From: DATLHO01 sp035539855
GTDB taxonomy: Bacteria; Bacteroidota; Ignavibacteria; OLB7
NCBI GenBank assembly: GCA_035539855.1
Contig: DATLHO010000153.1
Span: 1 to 64,000 of the forward strand
Direction of reading: 5' to 3'
Length of the DNA: 64,000 nt
The translations under genes were made by a program, and so were the position numbers. Positions 18,768-27,305 of this stretch are shown piece by piece; the stretch's first letter is position 1; every line of letters begins with the position of its first letter. The notes under the pieces are model-generated. The model saw only the letters and a program-made list of their open reading frames with translations, was not told where the DNA came from and made no database searches.

Positions 18768-19267
18768 TCGACGAGGCTCCTTCTGGCGTCCGCCAGCTTT
18801 CGAAATGTCTCCTGCATGTGCTCGGAGATGTGGCGGGTCTCGTCGAGCACAGGCATGAAGTTGGTGTCGCCGTTCCAGCGCGGCACGATGTGCATGTGCA
18901 CGTGGTTGACGATGCCGGCGCCGGCCTCACGGCCGAGGTTCATCCCGACGTTGAACGCGTGCGGCGACATCGCGCGCCGCAGCACGTCGATGCCCAGCCG
19001 CACGAGGTCGATCATCTCGTGGCGCTCCTCGTCGGAGAGCTCGAGAAAATCCGCGACCTGCCGCACCGGGACGATGAGCAGGTGGCCTGCGTTGTAGGGA
19101 TAGCGATTGAGGATGATGAAGGCGCGCTCGCCGCGGTGCAGCAGGTAGTTCTCCTCGTCGCGCCCCGGCTCGTTGAATGCCCGTGTGAACGGACTCTCGG
19201 CACCATCCCCTTCGCGTCCCGCGCTCTGGATGAACTCAGAGCGCCAGGGTGACCACAGTCGTTCCAT
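18764..19267 (-). CDS. HIT family nucleotide-binding hydrolase/transferase
   Basis: 167 residues. The histidine triad HVHMH lies at 122-126 (NHVHMHIVPRW), with H124 the expected nucleophile. The N-terminus (MERLWSPWRSEF) matches the FHIT/Ap4A phosphorylase-like HIT branch of bacteria. The longer open frame continues upstream, but the -7 box at 19272-19279 sits just before this ATG, so I chose 19267. It is the first gene of the operon with der. Confidence 0.9.
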   Translation of the reverse strand: MERLWSPWRSEFIQSAGREGDGAESPFTRAFNEPGRDEENYLLHRGERAFIILNRYPYNAGHLLIVPVRQVADFLELSDEERHEMIDLVRLGIDVLRRAMSPHAFNVGMNLGREAGAGIVNHVHMHIVPRWNGDTNFMPVLDETRHISEHMQETFRKLADARRSLVE

Positions 19268-19271
19268 CCGG

Positions 19272-19279
19272 CAAAGGTA
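19272..19279 (-). promoter_or_regulatory. TACCTTTG -7 promoter box of the HIT-der operon
   Basis: Exact TAnnTTTG match whose last base is 4 bases from the HIT ATG. Transcription from it would start at or inside the start codon region, so the message would be leaderless. Confidence 0.5.
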
Positions 19280-19354
19280 CGAAAGCAGCCATTGCAGAGT
19301 GTTGCGAGCGGCGGCCACTGGCGCCGGAGGCTTCGCACGGGCGCGCGAAATCCG

Positions 19355-19362
19355 TACCTTCT
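19355..19362 (+). promoter_or_regulatory. TACCTTCT -7-like box before the NuoF-like gene
   Basis: Imperfect TAnnTTTG match, 66 bases before the ATG at 19429, in the 161-bp divergent gap to the HIT gene. Confidence 0.3.
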
Positions 19363-19428
19363 GCGATTCAGGACCATTCCACGAGTGCGCCAGGCCCCCT
19401 TGGGTCACCGTCCACCGATAGAAGAAGC

Positions 19429-20775
19429 ATGAACCTCGCAGAACTGAACTTCCCGAAGCTCGTCCTTCCGGAGATCGAGAACTTCCACCGCCTCGACGTC
19501 TATCGGGCCAACGGCGGCTACGAGATGTACCGCAAGGCCCTCACGATGCAGCCGGCCGAAGTCATCGAGGAGATCAAGCGCTCCGGCCTTCGCGGCCGCG
19601 GCGGCGCCTGCTTTCCGACCGGACTGAAGTGGAGCTTCATGCCCAAGGGCACCGACAAGCCGAAGTACCTCGCGGTCAACGGCGACGAGTCGGAGCCGGG
19701 CTCGTTCAAGGATCGGGTGATCCTCGAGAAGAATCCCCACCAGCTCATCGAGGGCGTGCTCATCGCCGGCTACGCGATGGGGCTGGAGAAGGCCTTCATC
19801 TACATCCGCGGCGAGTACCACAAGTGGGTGCGCCTGATGCAGGAGGCGGTCGACGAGGCGTACGCGGCCGGGCTCATCGGCGCGCGCATGCCCGAGACGC
19901 TCGGCGGCACGTACTCGATCGAGATCGTCGTGCACAAGGGCGCCGGCGCGTACATCTGCGGCGAGGAGTCGTCGCTGATGAACTCGATCGAGGGCGACCG
20001 GCCGTATCCTCGGGTCAAGCCGCCGTTTCCGGCGCAGGTCGGACTCTACGGCATGCCGACGACGATCAACAACGTCGAGACGATCGCCAACGTGCCGGCG
20101 ATCCTCCGCATCGGCGCCGAGGCCTACGCGAAGATCGGCGCCGAGAAGCATCCCGGCACCGCGCTCTTCGGCATCTCGGGTCACGTCAACAAGCCCGGTG
20201 TCTACGAGCTTCCGACCGGTCTGCCGCTGAGCGACATCCTCGAGCAGATCGCCGGCGGCGTGCCCGGCGGCAAGCAGATCAAAGCGGTGATCCCTGGCGG
20301 CAGCTCGATGCCGATCCTGCGCGGCGACCAGCTCGAGGGTGTCCTGATGGACGCCGAGAGCCTCAAGGCCGCGGGCTCTGCGATCGGCACCGGCGGCATC
20401 ATCGTCATGGACGAGGACACCGATATCCCGCACATGCTCAAGCGGCTGATCCACTTCTATCACCACGAGTCGTGCGGACAGTGCACGCCGTGCCGTGAAG
20501 GCTGCGGATGGCTCGAGAAGGTGCTCGCGCGCGTCGAGACGGGCGACGCGACATCCGACGATCTCGACCTGCTCATCGACATCGCCAACAACATCGAGGG
20601 CAACACCGTCTGCGCGCTCGGCGACGCGGCGGCCTGGCCCACCCGCTTCACGATCACGCGCTTCCGCGATGAGTTCGAGGCGCGCGTCAAGCCCGCGATC
20701 GAGCTGCCGGTGATGAACGTCGTTCACGCGCTGCGCGAGACGGCGGCCAACGGCGCGGCGACGCGCGGCACCTGA
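19429..20775 (+). CDS. nuoF: NuoF-like NADH-binding flavo-iron-sulfur subunit
   Basis: 448 residues. The NADH/FMN site is visible as GLRGRGGACFPTGLKW (about 43-60), followed by VNGDESEPG, GAGAYICGEE and the SLBB segment. The C-terminal 4Fe-4S ligands are SCGQCTPCREG plus a later Cys in NTVCALGDAAAWP. This is the 51-kDa subunit of complex I or of a related NADH-dependent formate dehydrogenase/hydrogenase. No other nuo or hydrogenase genes are near, which is unusual. The open frame begins earlier, but this ATG gives the normal family N-terminus. Confidence 0.9.
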   Translation: MNLAELNFPKLVLPEIENFHRLDVYRANGGYEMYRKALTMQPAEVIEEIKRSGLRGRGGACFPTGLKWSFMPKGTDKPKYLAVNGDESEPGSFKDRVILEKNPHQLIEGVLIAGYAMGLEKAFIYIRGEYHKWVRLMQEAVDEAYAAGLIGARMPETLGGTYSIEIVVHKGAGAYICGEESSLMNSIEGDRPYPRVKPPFPAQVGLYGMPTTINNVETIANVPAILRIGAEAYAKIGAEKHPGTALFGISGHVNKPGVYELPTGLPLSDILEQIAGGVPGGKQIKAVIPGGSSMPILRGDQLEGVLMDAESLKAAGSAIGTGGIIVMDEDTDIPHMLKRLIHFYHHESCGQCTPCREGCGWLEKVLARVETGDATSDDLDLLIDIANNIEGNTVCALGDAAAWPTRFTITRFRDEFEARVKPAIELPVMNVVHALRETAANGAATRGT

Positions 20776-20808
20776 CGCCAGGCGCAGACGCACGGCCAGA
20801 TGAAATGA

Positions 20809-20840
20809 CGAAGGCCCGGTCGCACGCGACCGGGCCTTCG
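20809..20840. terminator. Bidirectional hairpin terminator
   Basis: Perfect 15-bp inverted repeat (20809-20823 and 20826-20840) between the convergent NuoF-like and YIP1 genes. There is no long T run on either side, but the placement fits a shared terminator. Confidence 0.75.
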
Positions 20841-20865
20841 TCGTACTCGGAGCTCGAGGCCGGGC

Positions 20866-21660
20866 TCAGGAGCCGAACGACATCGAGCCGAAGATCGACC
20901 CGATGCCGGTGATGATCAGACCGCCGATGATCCAGACCGCGGCGACCGCGATGATCGACTTCGTCCGCTCTGCGCGCGAGAGCACTGCGACGCCGGTGCC
21001 GAGCGCGAACCAGAACCAGATCGTGAACGGGTTGATCAGGTTTAGGAAGAACTTGACCCACTCGTTGTCCGGCGCTCCGAAAAGCACGGGCGAGAGCCGG
21101 AACTCCATGTTGCCGGTGAGCATCATCCCGACGACCGTGATGATGCTCTCGACGTTCGTGATCATGAACGCGATCAGCGTCGCGGCCAGCGCTGCGGCGT
21201 AGCCGGTTCCCGCTTCGCCGTCGCGACCGAGCACCTTGATCAGGATGAACACGATCAGCCCGATCAGCAGCGCGAAGAGCGTCGAGCCGATCGACGCGCC
21301 GACCAGGCCCCAGATCATGAACATCGTCCCGCTCATCATCGTGTCCATCATCTCGACCTGCTGCTCGTACTGCTCTTCGCTGATCTTGCCCTCGTCGCGC
21401 ATCTTGTCGAACTGCTCGATCTGCTTGTCCTTGGCGGTCTCGCGCATCTCGTCGTTGGTCGAGAAGATCACGGCCGCGAACATGCTCGCGACGACCATGA
21501 TCAGCAGACCCCAGAGAATGATCGGGCCACGCTTCGCCTGCGCGAGACCGGCAAAGGCGTCGGCAGGGGCGGTGAAGACCTCGGCGAATCGGTCGAACGG
21601 TGATTTCTCGTCCTCCGGCTCGAGGTCGACCGACGGCGAGACGTACTCCTGGGTGTCCAT
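20866..21660 (-). CDS. YIP1 family integral membrane protein
   Basis: 264 residues. A soluble, acidic N-terminus (residues 1-45, with SPFDRFAEVFTAPADAF) is followed by five hydrophobic segments. A charged insert (TNDEMRETAKDKQIEQ and on) sits between helices 1 and 2. The fold and start motif resemble bacterial YIP1/DUF1282 proteins, whose function is undefined. Single gene: the shared terminator lies downstream and its own -7 box upstream. Confidence 0.8.
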   Translation of the reverse strand: MDTQEYVSPSVDLEPEDEKSPFDRFAEVFTAPADAFAGLAQAKRGPIILWGLLIMVVASMFAAVIFSTNDEMRETAKDKQIEQFDKMRDEGKISEEQYEQQVEMMDTMMSGTMFMIWGLVGASIGSTLFALLIGLIVFILIKVLGRDGEAGTGYAAALAATLIAFMITNVESIITVVGMMLTGNMEFRLSPVLFGAPDNEWVKFFLNLINPFTIWFWFALGTGVAVLSRAERTKSIIAVAAVWIIGGLIITGIGSIFGSMSFGS

Positions 21661-21698
21661 AAAGTAAAGCTGTAAGTGAGGAAGGCCCCTGAACGGGG

Positions 21699-21706
21699 CA
21701 AAGGTA
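21699..21706 (-). promoter_or_regulatory. TACCTTTG -7 promoter box of the YIP1 gene
   Basis: Exact TAnnTTTG match on the minus strand, 38 bases before the ATG at 21660. The leader contains a short GCCCC/GGGGC inverted repeat. Confidence 0.5.
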
Positions 21707-21874
21707 CGATTCGGGGTCCGATGAACATCATGGACGATGCATCGGTCACGAGCACTACGGCGAGCCGTCGCGCCCTACGGCAACACTCTGTAAAGGTTAC
21801 CCGCCGCGGGGTTCAAGGGCCTCTTGATGAACAAAAATTTAGGCATTTTCGGCCGTTTTTCGAGGACCCGAGCC

Positions 21875-21905
21875 TTGCATGCGGCCCCGTACGGACGTAA
21901 GTTTT
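21875..21905 (+). promoter_or_regulatory. TTG-N20-TAAGTTTT promoter of the MltD-like gene
   Basis: TTG at 21875-21877, a 20-base spacer, and TAAGTTTT at 21898-21905. This matches the Bacteroidetes -33/-7 layout with one mismatch in the -7 box. The start codon is 191 bases downstream. Confidence 0.45.
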
Positions 21906-22096
21906 CGCCCTCCGAATCGGTGAGCCAGTGCCGCCGCCGTTGAGTTCGGTCCTGTCCACGGGGCCCTGTCCAGAGGTCCTGATCACAGATGCTGTCGTGC
22001 CCCCCCGCGCACGTTCCGTGCGCCAGCAGTGTCGAGAGCTCCGCTCTCCTTCCCCTCGAGAAATAAACCGCAGTCTTCCATAGAAGGAATTCCCAG

Positions 22097-24406
22097 ATGC
22101 GTCGTTTTCTTACCCTTTCACTTTCCGCGCTGACCCTCCTCGGAGCATGCACCGATTCGCAGCAGGCGCTGCGCTCGACCGCACCGCGTCCGATTCTCGT
22201 CGACGAGTACTCGGTGCTCGACGACACGCGGAAAGGAAAGCCGATGAGCGACCAGGCGCTGCTGCGCCGCCTCGAGGAGGCTCGCCGGCACTACCTGCTG
22301 GCGATGCGCTCGAGCGAGCGTGGCTACGTCGCCGACGCGGCGACGCACTTCGAGTCGGCGATGACGATCCTCAACGATCTCATCACCTACCCGAACATCT
22401 ACGCGAACCCCGAGTTCACGAAGCTCTCCGAGAGCGTCATCCGCGACTACGAGGAGGAGATCACCTCGCTCGACGAGATGGATCCGAACTCGAGCTTCTT
22501 CGTGCTGCGCGACAAGATCTTCCAGGAGGTCGAGGCCATCCCGGTCGAGCGTCGCTACAGCGCGCGCGACTCGCGGCTGAGCGACGTGTCCGACTTCCAG
22601 ATCGAGCTGACCGACAACACGCCGGTGCAGCAGTGCATCTCGTTCTTCACCAGCGAGCGCGGCAAGAAGTTCTTTGGCAAGTGGCTCGAGCGCACCGGCC
22701 GGTACTTCCCGATGTTCGATCGCATCCTCGCCGAGGAGGGCGCGCCGCAGGAGCTGCGCTTCCTCTCGATGATCGAGAGCGGCCTGAGCCCGTCGGCGGT
22801 CTCGTGGGCGAAGGCGGTGGGACTGTGGCAGTTCATCCCGGGCACCGGCAAGATGTACGGACTGGCGATCGACTGGGAGGTCGACGAGCGCCGCGATCCG
22901 GAGAAGGCCACCCGCGCGGCCGCGCGCTACCTGCGCGATCTCTACAATGATCTCGGCGACTGGCACCTGGCGCTCGCCTCGTACAACTGCGGACCCGGAC
23001 GCGTCAAGTCGGCGATCAACAAGGCCGGCTCGCGCGACTACTGGAAGGTTCGCCAGTTCCTTCCCCGAGAGACCCAGCAGTACGTTCCGCTGTACATCGC
23101 GGCGGCCAAGATCACGATGAACCCCGAGGCGTACGGGTTCATCAGCATCAACTACGAAGAGCCGCTCGAGCACGACGTGATCGAGCTGAAGAACTCATAC
23201 GACTTCGCCGCGATCTCCGAGCACTCCGGCATTTCGGTCGAGGAGCTCAAGAAGCTCAACCCGCACCTACTGCGCGATCGCCTGCCGTCGACCGGCTCGA
23301 GCTACCGCCTGAACGTGCCGCTGCGCGCACCGCGCGATCTTGCGGCGCGTCTGGAGAAGGTTCCGCCGACCGAGCGCGTGCTCGCACAGTTCACGTCGCA
23401 CAAGGTGCGCCGCGGCGAGAGCCTGACCGGCATCGCGAAGCATTACGGCGTCGAGCCCTCGGCGATCATGGCGGCCAACGACATGACGAGCCGCTCGAAG
23501 CTCAAGAACGGCGTGTCGATCCGCATCCCGCTCGGCCGCAAGACCGAGAGCGCCTCGGCCGAGCTTGCCGCGACGAGCGCACCGGCGCCTGCGACGACCG
23601 CGTCGACCGAGGCCGGTGAGAGCACGCGCGAGGCGACACCCGTTCTCGAGCAGCAGCCGGTGGCTGCCGTCGCCGCCCCGGCGGTCGAGCGGCGCGCCGG
23701 CACCAGCGAGACGAGCGCGATCGAGCGCCGGCCCGTCGAGCAGCCGCGCGAGGAGACGCGCCTGGCGTCGGCCGCACGCCGCGAGGAGCCGGTCACGCCG
23801 CGCACGTCGGTCTCGACGCGCTACCATCGCGTCGCCTCCGGCGAGACGCTCACCGGCATCGCCCGCGAGCACGGTGTCAGCGTCGCCGACCTCGCCGAGT
23901 GGAACGACATGACGCGCAGCGAGGGCGTCAGGATCGGACAACGCCTGCGGCTGTTCCGCGACGACCGCGCGCTGGCCTCGTCGAAGTCGCGCAGCAAGGC
24001 CGACGAGGATCGCCCGACGAAGAAGCGCGGCTCGGTCACCACGACCTCGACGCGCTATGAGACCCACAAGGTCCGCCGCGGTGAGTCGCTCAATTCGATC
24101 GCCGAGCGCTACGGCGTCTCGATCGAAGATCTGCGCGCATGGAACTCCGATGCGAAGGGCCGCAGTCTTCCTGCCGGCGCCCGCCTGAAGATCTACAGCG
24201 AGTCGAGCTCCAAGGGCGACGCGAAGAAGTCGAGCCGCAACTCGAAGAGCGCCCCGAAGAAGTACAAGGTTCGCCGCGGCGACACCCTCGAGGAGATCGC
24301 CTCGCGCTACGGCGTCAGCGTCTCGGAGCTGCGCCGCAACAACCCGAGCCTCTCGAAGAAGGGAGCCAAGCTCAAGGCCGGCCAGTCGATCTCGATCAAG
24401 AAGTAG
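22097..24406 (+). CDS. mltD: Membrane-bound lytic murein transglycosylase D type, four LysM repeats
   Basis: 769-residue lipoprotein with lipobox LLGAC, acylated Cys18. A helical N-terminal region precedes an SLT domain with catalytic E227 (SMIESGLSP), [10 protein letters not shown] and [10 protein letters not shown]. Four LysM modules follow: near 433, after 572 (after a Pro/Ala/Glu linker), near 655, and at the C-terminus near 720. E. coli MltD has two LysM repeats, so this is an expanded form. It cleaves the glycan backbone of peptidoglycan from the outer membrane. An AGGA ribosome site precedes the ATG, and a perfect terminator follows. Confidence 0.94.
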   Translation: MRRFLTLSLSALTLLGACTDSQQALRSTAPRPILVDEYSVLDDTRKGKPMSDQALLRRLEEARRHYLLAMRSSERGYVADAATHFESAMTILNDLITYPNIYANPEFTKLSESVIRDYEEEITSLDEMDPNSSFFVLRDKIFQEVEAIPVERRYSARDSRLSDVSDFQIELTDNTPVQQCISFFTSERGKKFFGKWLERTGRYFPMFDRILAEEGAPQELRFLSMIESGLSPSAVSWAKAVGLWQFIPGTGKMYGLAIDWEVDERRDPEKATRAAARYLRDLYNDLGDWHLALASYNCGPGRVKSAINKAGSRDYWKVRQFLPRETQQYVPLYIAAAKITMNPEAYGFISINYEEPLEHDVIELKNSYDFAAISEHSGISVEELKKLNPHLLRDRLPSTGSSYRLNVPLRAPRDLAARLEKVPPTERVLAQFTSHKVRRGESLTGIAKHYGVEPSAIMAANDMTSRSKLKNGVSIRIPLGRKTESASAELAATSAPAPATTASTEAGESTREATPVLEQQPVAAVAAPAVERRAGTSETSAIERRPVEQPREETRLASAARREEPVTPRTSVSTRYHRVASGETLTGIAREHGVSVADLAEWNDMTRSEGVRIGQRLRLFRDDRALASSKSRSKADEDRPTKKRGSVTTTSTRYETHKVRRGESLNSIAERYGVSIEDLRAWNSDAKGRSLPAGARLKIYSESSSKGDAKKSSRNSKSAPKKYKVRRGDTLEEIASRYGVSVSELRRNNPSLSKKGAKLKAGQSISIKK

Positions 24407-24424
24407 ACCGACATCGTCAGTGAA

Positions 24425-24468
24425 AACGCCGAAGGGCTCCGCAGCAAACTGCGGAGCCCTTCGGCGTT
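24425..24468. terminator. Perfect 20-bp-stem bidirectional terminator
   Basis: Inverted repeat with arms 24425-24444 and 24449-24468 and loop CAAA, between the convergent mltD and cdd genes. The arms match without mismatch. The flanks are A-rich on one side and T-containing on the other. Confidence 0.88.
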
Positions 24469-24490
24469 CTGGTGCATCGTGGCCGCCGGA

Positions 24491-24943
24491 TCATCGAGGC
24501 CGCTCGAAGCCCTCGAGGTCCTCGGCGCCGAACGGATGCGGCAGCAGCTCGGCGAGCGTCGTGACCTGGCGCTCGCCCGAAGCGCCGGCGATCACCGTGA
24601 TCCCCGGAGCGTAGTCGTGCAGGAGCTGGCGACAAATGCCGCACGGCATCGTCGGGTGCGCCGCATTCGTCGCCACCGCGATCGCCGTGAAGTCCCGAAC
24701 GCCCTCGGAGAGCGCCTTGACCAGGGCCGTGCGCTCCGCACAGATCGTTCCGCCGGAGGAGCTCGACTCGACATTGACGCCGGTGAAGATGCGACCGTCG
24801 GCGGCCAGCAGCGCGGCGCCGACAGGGAAGCAACTGTAGCGACAACACGCGTGCGTCATCGCCGCGCGCGCGCTGTCGAGAAGTCGGTCGAGCGCCTCCG
24901 CGGACGGCATTTCGAGGCTCGTCGAGGTAGAGGATTCGGACAT
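24491..24943 (-). CDS. cdd: Cytidine deaminase
   Basis: 150 residues, homotetrameric-type size. The zinc and proton-shuttle motif CAE lies at 68-70, with the two further zinc cysteines C101 and C104 in PCGICRQ. It deaminates cytidine and deoxycytidine for pyrimidine salvage. The open frame reaches back through the upstream tandem repeat to 25084, but that part is repetitive, and this ATG gives the normal N-terminus. Last gene before the terminator it shares with mltD. Confidence 0.93.
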   Translation of the reverse strand: MSESSTSTSLEMPSAEALDRLLDSARAAMTHACCRYSCFPVGAALLAADGRIFTGVNVESSSSGGTICAERTALVKALSEGVRDFTAIAVATNAAHPTMPCGICRQLLHDYAPGITVIAGASGERQVTTLAELLPHPFGAEDLEGFERPR

Positions 24944-24961
24944 GCAATAACGGCAATCAAA

Positions 24962-25065
24962 TGAGATGTGAACCGCCTGGCCCTCCCTGAGATGTGAACC
25001 GCCTGGCCTTCCGTGAGATGTGACCTGCCGGGCATTCCCTGAGATGTGAACCGCCTTGTCTTCCC
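24962..25065. repeat. Four tandem copies of a 26-bp repeat
   Basis: Copies at 24962-24987, 24988-25013, 25014-25039 and 25040-25065, all beginning TGAGATGTGA. Copies 1, 2 and 4 share TGAGATGTGAACCGCCT; copy 3 diverges at a few positions. The array fills the gap between the rarA stop and the cdd start. It may be transcribed as part of the cdd leader. Its function is unknown. Confidence 0.9.
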
Positions 25066-25083
25066 CTGCGGCCGCGGTCCGCA

Positions 25084-26382
25084 CTACCGATCGTCGGTTC
25101 CACCGGACTCGTCGCCGTAGCGCTCCGGCCAGTAGCCCTTCAGTCGATCGGCGATCTTCTTCTCGCCACCTCGCTCCGTCGGTCGGTAGTACACGCGTCC
25201 GGCAAGCTCCTTCGGGAAGAACTCCTGCCGAACGAAGCCGCCGTAGTCGTGCGCGTAGCGGTAGTTGCGTCCGTAGCCCAGGGACTTCATCAGCCCCGTC
25301 GGTGCGTTCCGGATGTGCAGCGGCGGCGCCGCGTGCGGATGCCTCCGCGCATCCTCCAGCGCGCCCTCGATGCCCATGTACGCCGCGTTGCTCTTCGGCG
25401 CGCTCGCGAGGTACGTCGCCCCCTGCCCGAGAATGATCCGCCCCTCCGGCATCCCCACCCGCTCGACCGCCATCATGATGTTCGTCGCGAACGTGATCGC
25501 GTACGGATCGGCATTGCCGATGTCCTCGCTGGCCAGGATCACCATCCGGCGCGCGATGAAGATCGGATCCTCCCCCGACTCGATCATCCGCGCCAGGTAG
25601 AACAGCGCCGCGTCCGGATCGCTCCCCCGCATGCTCTTGATGAACGCCGAGATGATGTCGTAGTGCATCTCGCCGGCCTTGTCGTAGAACTGCCGGCTGC
25701 TGAACGCCGCACGCACCAGCTCCGAGCCGATCGATGACGTGCCCGCCGGCATGAGGTCGCGCGCGAGCTCGAGTCCGGTCAGCAGCTTGCGGCCGTCACC
25801 GCCGGAGAGCAGCTTCAGCAGATCGCGATCCTCGATCTCGACGCCCGCCAGGCGATCGTCGCTCGTCATCGCGCGCTCGAGCAGCTTCTGTAGCGCCTCT
25901 TCGTCGAGCGACTTCAACGTGAACACGGCCGAGCGCGACAGCAGCGGAGCGATCACCTCGAACGAGGGATTCTCCGTCGTCGCTCCGATCAGCGCGATCC
26001 ACCCCTCCTCCACCGCCGGCAGCAGCGCGTCCTGCTGCGCCTTGTTGAAGCGGTGGATCTCATCGAGAAACAGCACGAGCTGGCGGCCCTCCGCGTGCGC
26101 GGCGCGGCCCTGCTCGATGACCGCGCGCACGTCCTTGACCCCGCTGCTGACGGCCGAGAGCTGCACGAACTCGCCGCCGACCTCGGCGGCGAGAATCTGC
26201 GCGATCGTCGTCTTGCCGACGCCGGGCGGACCCCATAGGATCATCGAGCGGAGTCTGCCGCTCTCGACCATACGGCGCAGAGGCTTGCCGGGCGCGATCA
26301 GATGATCCTGCCCAACGACGTCGTCGAGATGGCGAGGTCTGAGCCGCACCGCGAGCGGCGTGATCGACGTTGCTTCGGCCAT
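25084..26382 (-). CDS. rarA: Replication-associated recombination protein A (AAA+ ATPase)
   Basis: 432 residues of the RarA/MgsA/WRNIP1 family. Walker A GPPGVGKTT is near residue 52, Walker B FLDEIHRFNK near 104, sensor 1 GATTENPSF near 134, and the C-terminal tetramerisation domain (GYGRNYRYAHDY) is intact. It acts at stalled replication forks. It sits 66 bp after the HisA-like gene on the same strand. The downstream gap holds the 26-bp repeat array. Confidence 0.95.
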   Translation of the reverse strand: MAEATSITPLAVRLRPRHLDDVVGQDHLIAPGKPLRRMVESGRLRSMILWGPPGVGKTTIAQILAAEVGGEFVQLSAVSSGVKDVRAVIEQGRAAHAEGRQLVLFLDEIHRFNKAQQDALLPAVEEGWIALIGATTENPSFEVIAPLLSRSAVFTLKSLDEEALQKLLERAMTSDDRLAGVEIEDRDLLKLLSGGDGRKLLTGLELARDLMPAGTSSIGSELVRAAFSSRQFYDKAGEMHYDIISAFIKSMRGSDPDAALFYLARMIESGEDPIFIARRMVILASEDIGNADPYAITFATNIMMAVERVGMPEGRIILGQGATYLASAPKSNAAYMGIEGALEDARRHPHAAPPLHIRNAPTGLMKSLGYGRNYRYAHDYGGFVRQEFFPKELAGRVYYRPTERGGEKKIADRLKGYWPERYGDESGGTDDR

Positions 26383-26448
26383 GTTTGAAGTGGTTGCCCG
26401 GGCGCATCGCCTCGGGCAGAGTTCAGTGCGCTCGTCGCGGACGGGATG

Positions 26449-27252
26449 TCACTGCGCCGACCCAGGAGGCGCCAGTCGCGACGTCGAGATCTCCTCGACA
26501 CTTCGCGGATCCTCGCGCCGGCGCTCGAGCTCGACGTCACGCCAGAGCTGCTGACAGGGGAAGCTGTTTTCGTAGAAGGCCCGACCGATCACGACCGAGT
26601 CGACGCCGAGGCGCTCGAGCTCCTGCAGTCGCCATAGATGCTCGACGGTGGCGACGCCGCCGGCCGAGGTGATCGGCAGCTCGCAGGCGGTCGCCAGGCG
26701 GGTGAGCTCCTCGAAATTGGGACCGCGCATCGATCCCTCGTAGTCTCGATCGGTGAAGAAGATGCGGCGGAATCCGAGCTGGACCGCGAGCTCGACGAAC
26801 TCGAGCGAATCGAGCGGCTCGACCGGACGCCACGTCGCGGTCATCGCGCCGCCCCTGGTGATCGCTCCGGCGATGACGCGTGAGCCGCCATACTGCTCCA
26901 GGAGGCCGCGGACGGCCTCGGGGTCCCTGACGATCAGGTCGTGCACGACGAGCCGGTAGACGCCACCGTCGAGCCACTGGCGGCACTCCTCGGCGTCGGC
27001 GCAGCGCGCCAGCAGCATGACCGGCACCTCGACCCGCTGAACGATCGAGATGATCTCCGCGTGGTTCTCGATACGCCCCTTGTACAGGCCGTCGTAGTCG
27101 GTCACGTGGATCGACTTCGCGTTCTCGGTACGCCACAGCCGTGCGATCTCGACCGGATCGTTCCGATAGAGCTCGTCGGTCTCGCGTGCTCGCGACTCGA
27201 TCGTGCGGCAGCAGCGATGATCCTCGATCTCGATGGCGGGGATGACTAGCAC
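26449..27252 (-). CDS. Divergent HisA/HisF-fold protein lacking the catalytic aspartates
   Basis: 267 residues with the two-fold repeated beta/alpha barrel of HisA. The N-terminus MLVIPAIEIED aligns with HisA IPAIDL, IHVTDYDGLYKG with the LVDLDGA loop, and FFTDRDYEGS plus SAGGVAT with the second phosphate site. The two aspartates essential for HisA isomerase appear replaced: position 8 is Glu, and the D127-equivalent strand reads AGAITRGG with Ile at about 131. It is therefore unlikely to be the histidine-pathway isomerase, and no other his gene is nearby. A different sugar-phosphate reaction or a binding role is possible. Confidence 0.75.
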   Translation of the reverse strand: MLVIPAIEIEDHRCCRTIESRARETDELYRNDPVEIARLWRTENAKSIHVTDYDGLYKGRIENHAEIISIVQRVEVPVMLLARCADAEECRQWLDGGVYRLVVHDLIVRDPEAVRGLLEQYGGSRVIAGAITRGGAMTATWRPVEPLDSLEFVELAVQLGFRRIFFTDRDYEGSMRGPNFEELTRLATACELPITSAGGVATVEHLWRLQELERLGVDSVVIGRAFYENSFPCQQLWRDVELERRREDPRSVEEISTSRLAPPGSAQ

Positions 27253-27305
27253 GGTTGTCCTCGTTGAACGCTTACGTCCCGACGCGCCGTCGAGCGGCGC
27301 AGTCG

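Larger units (their letters stand above)
21661..22096. other. 436-bp divergent intergenic region with a long structured leader
   Basis: No coding frame is convincing here. It holds the minus-strand YIP1 promoter (21699-21706), an AT-rich patch around 21829-21860, and a plus-strand TTG/TAAGTTTT promoter pair (21875-21905). About 190 bases of leader precede the transglycosylase. Within that leader two adjacent hairpins can be drawn: GCGCAC/GTGCGC at 22007-22023 and GAGAGC/GCTCTC at 22034-22048. No known riboswitch signature is recognised. Confidence 0.5.

Noticed and set aside
19405..20793. A 462-codon minus-strand frame opposite the NuoF-like gene
   Set aside because: Shadow of NuoF; composition and lack of motifs exclude it.
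24962..25065. Possible CRISPR array
   Set aside because: The 26-bp units are contiguous with no unique spacers between them and there are no cas genes, so it is a simple tandem repeat.
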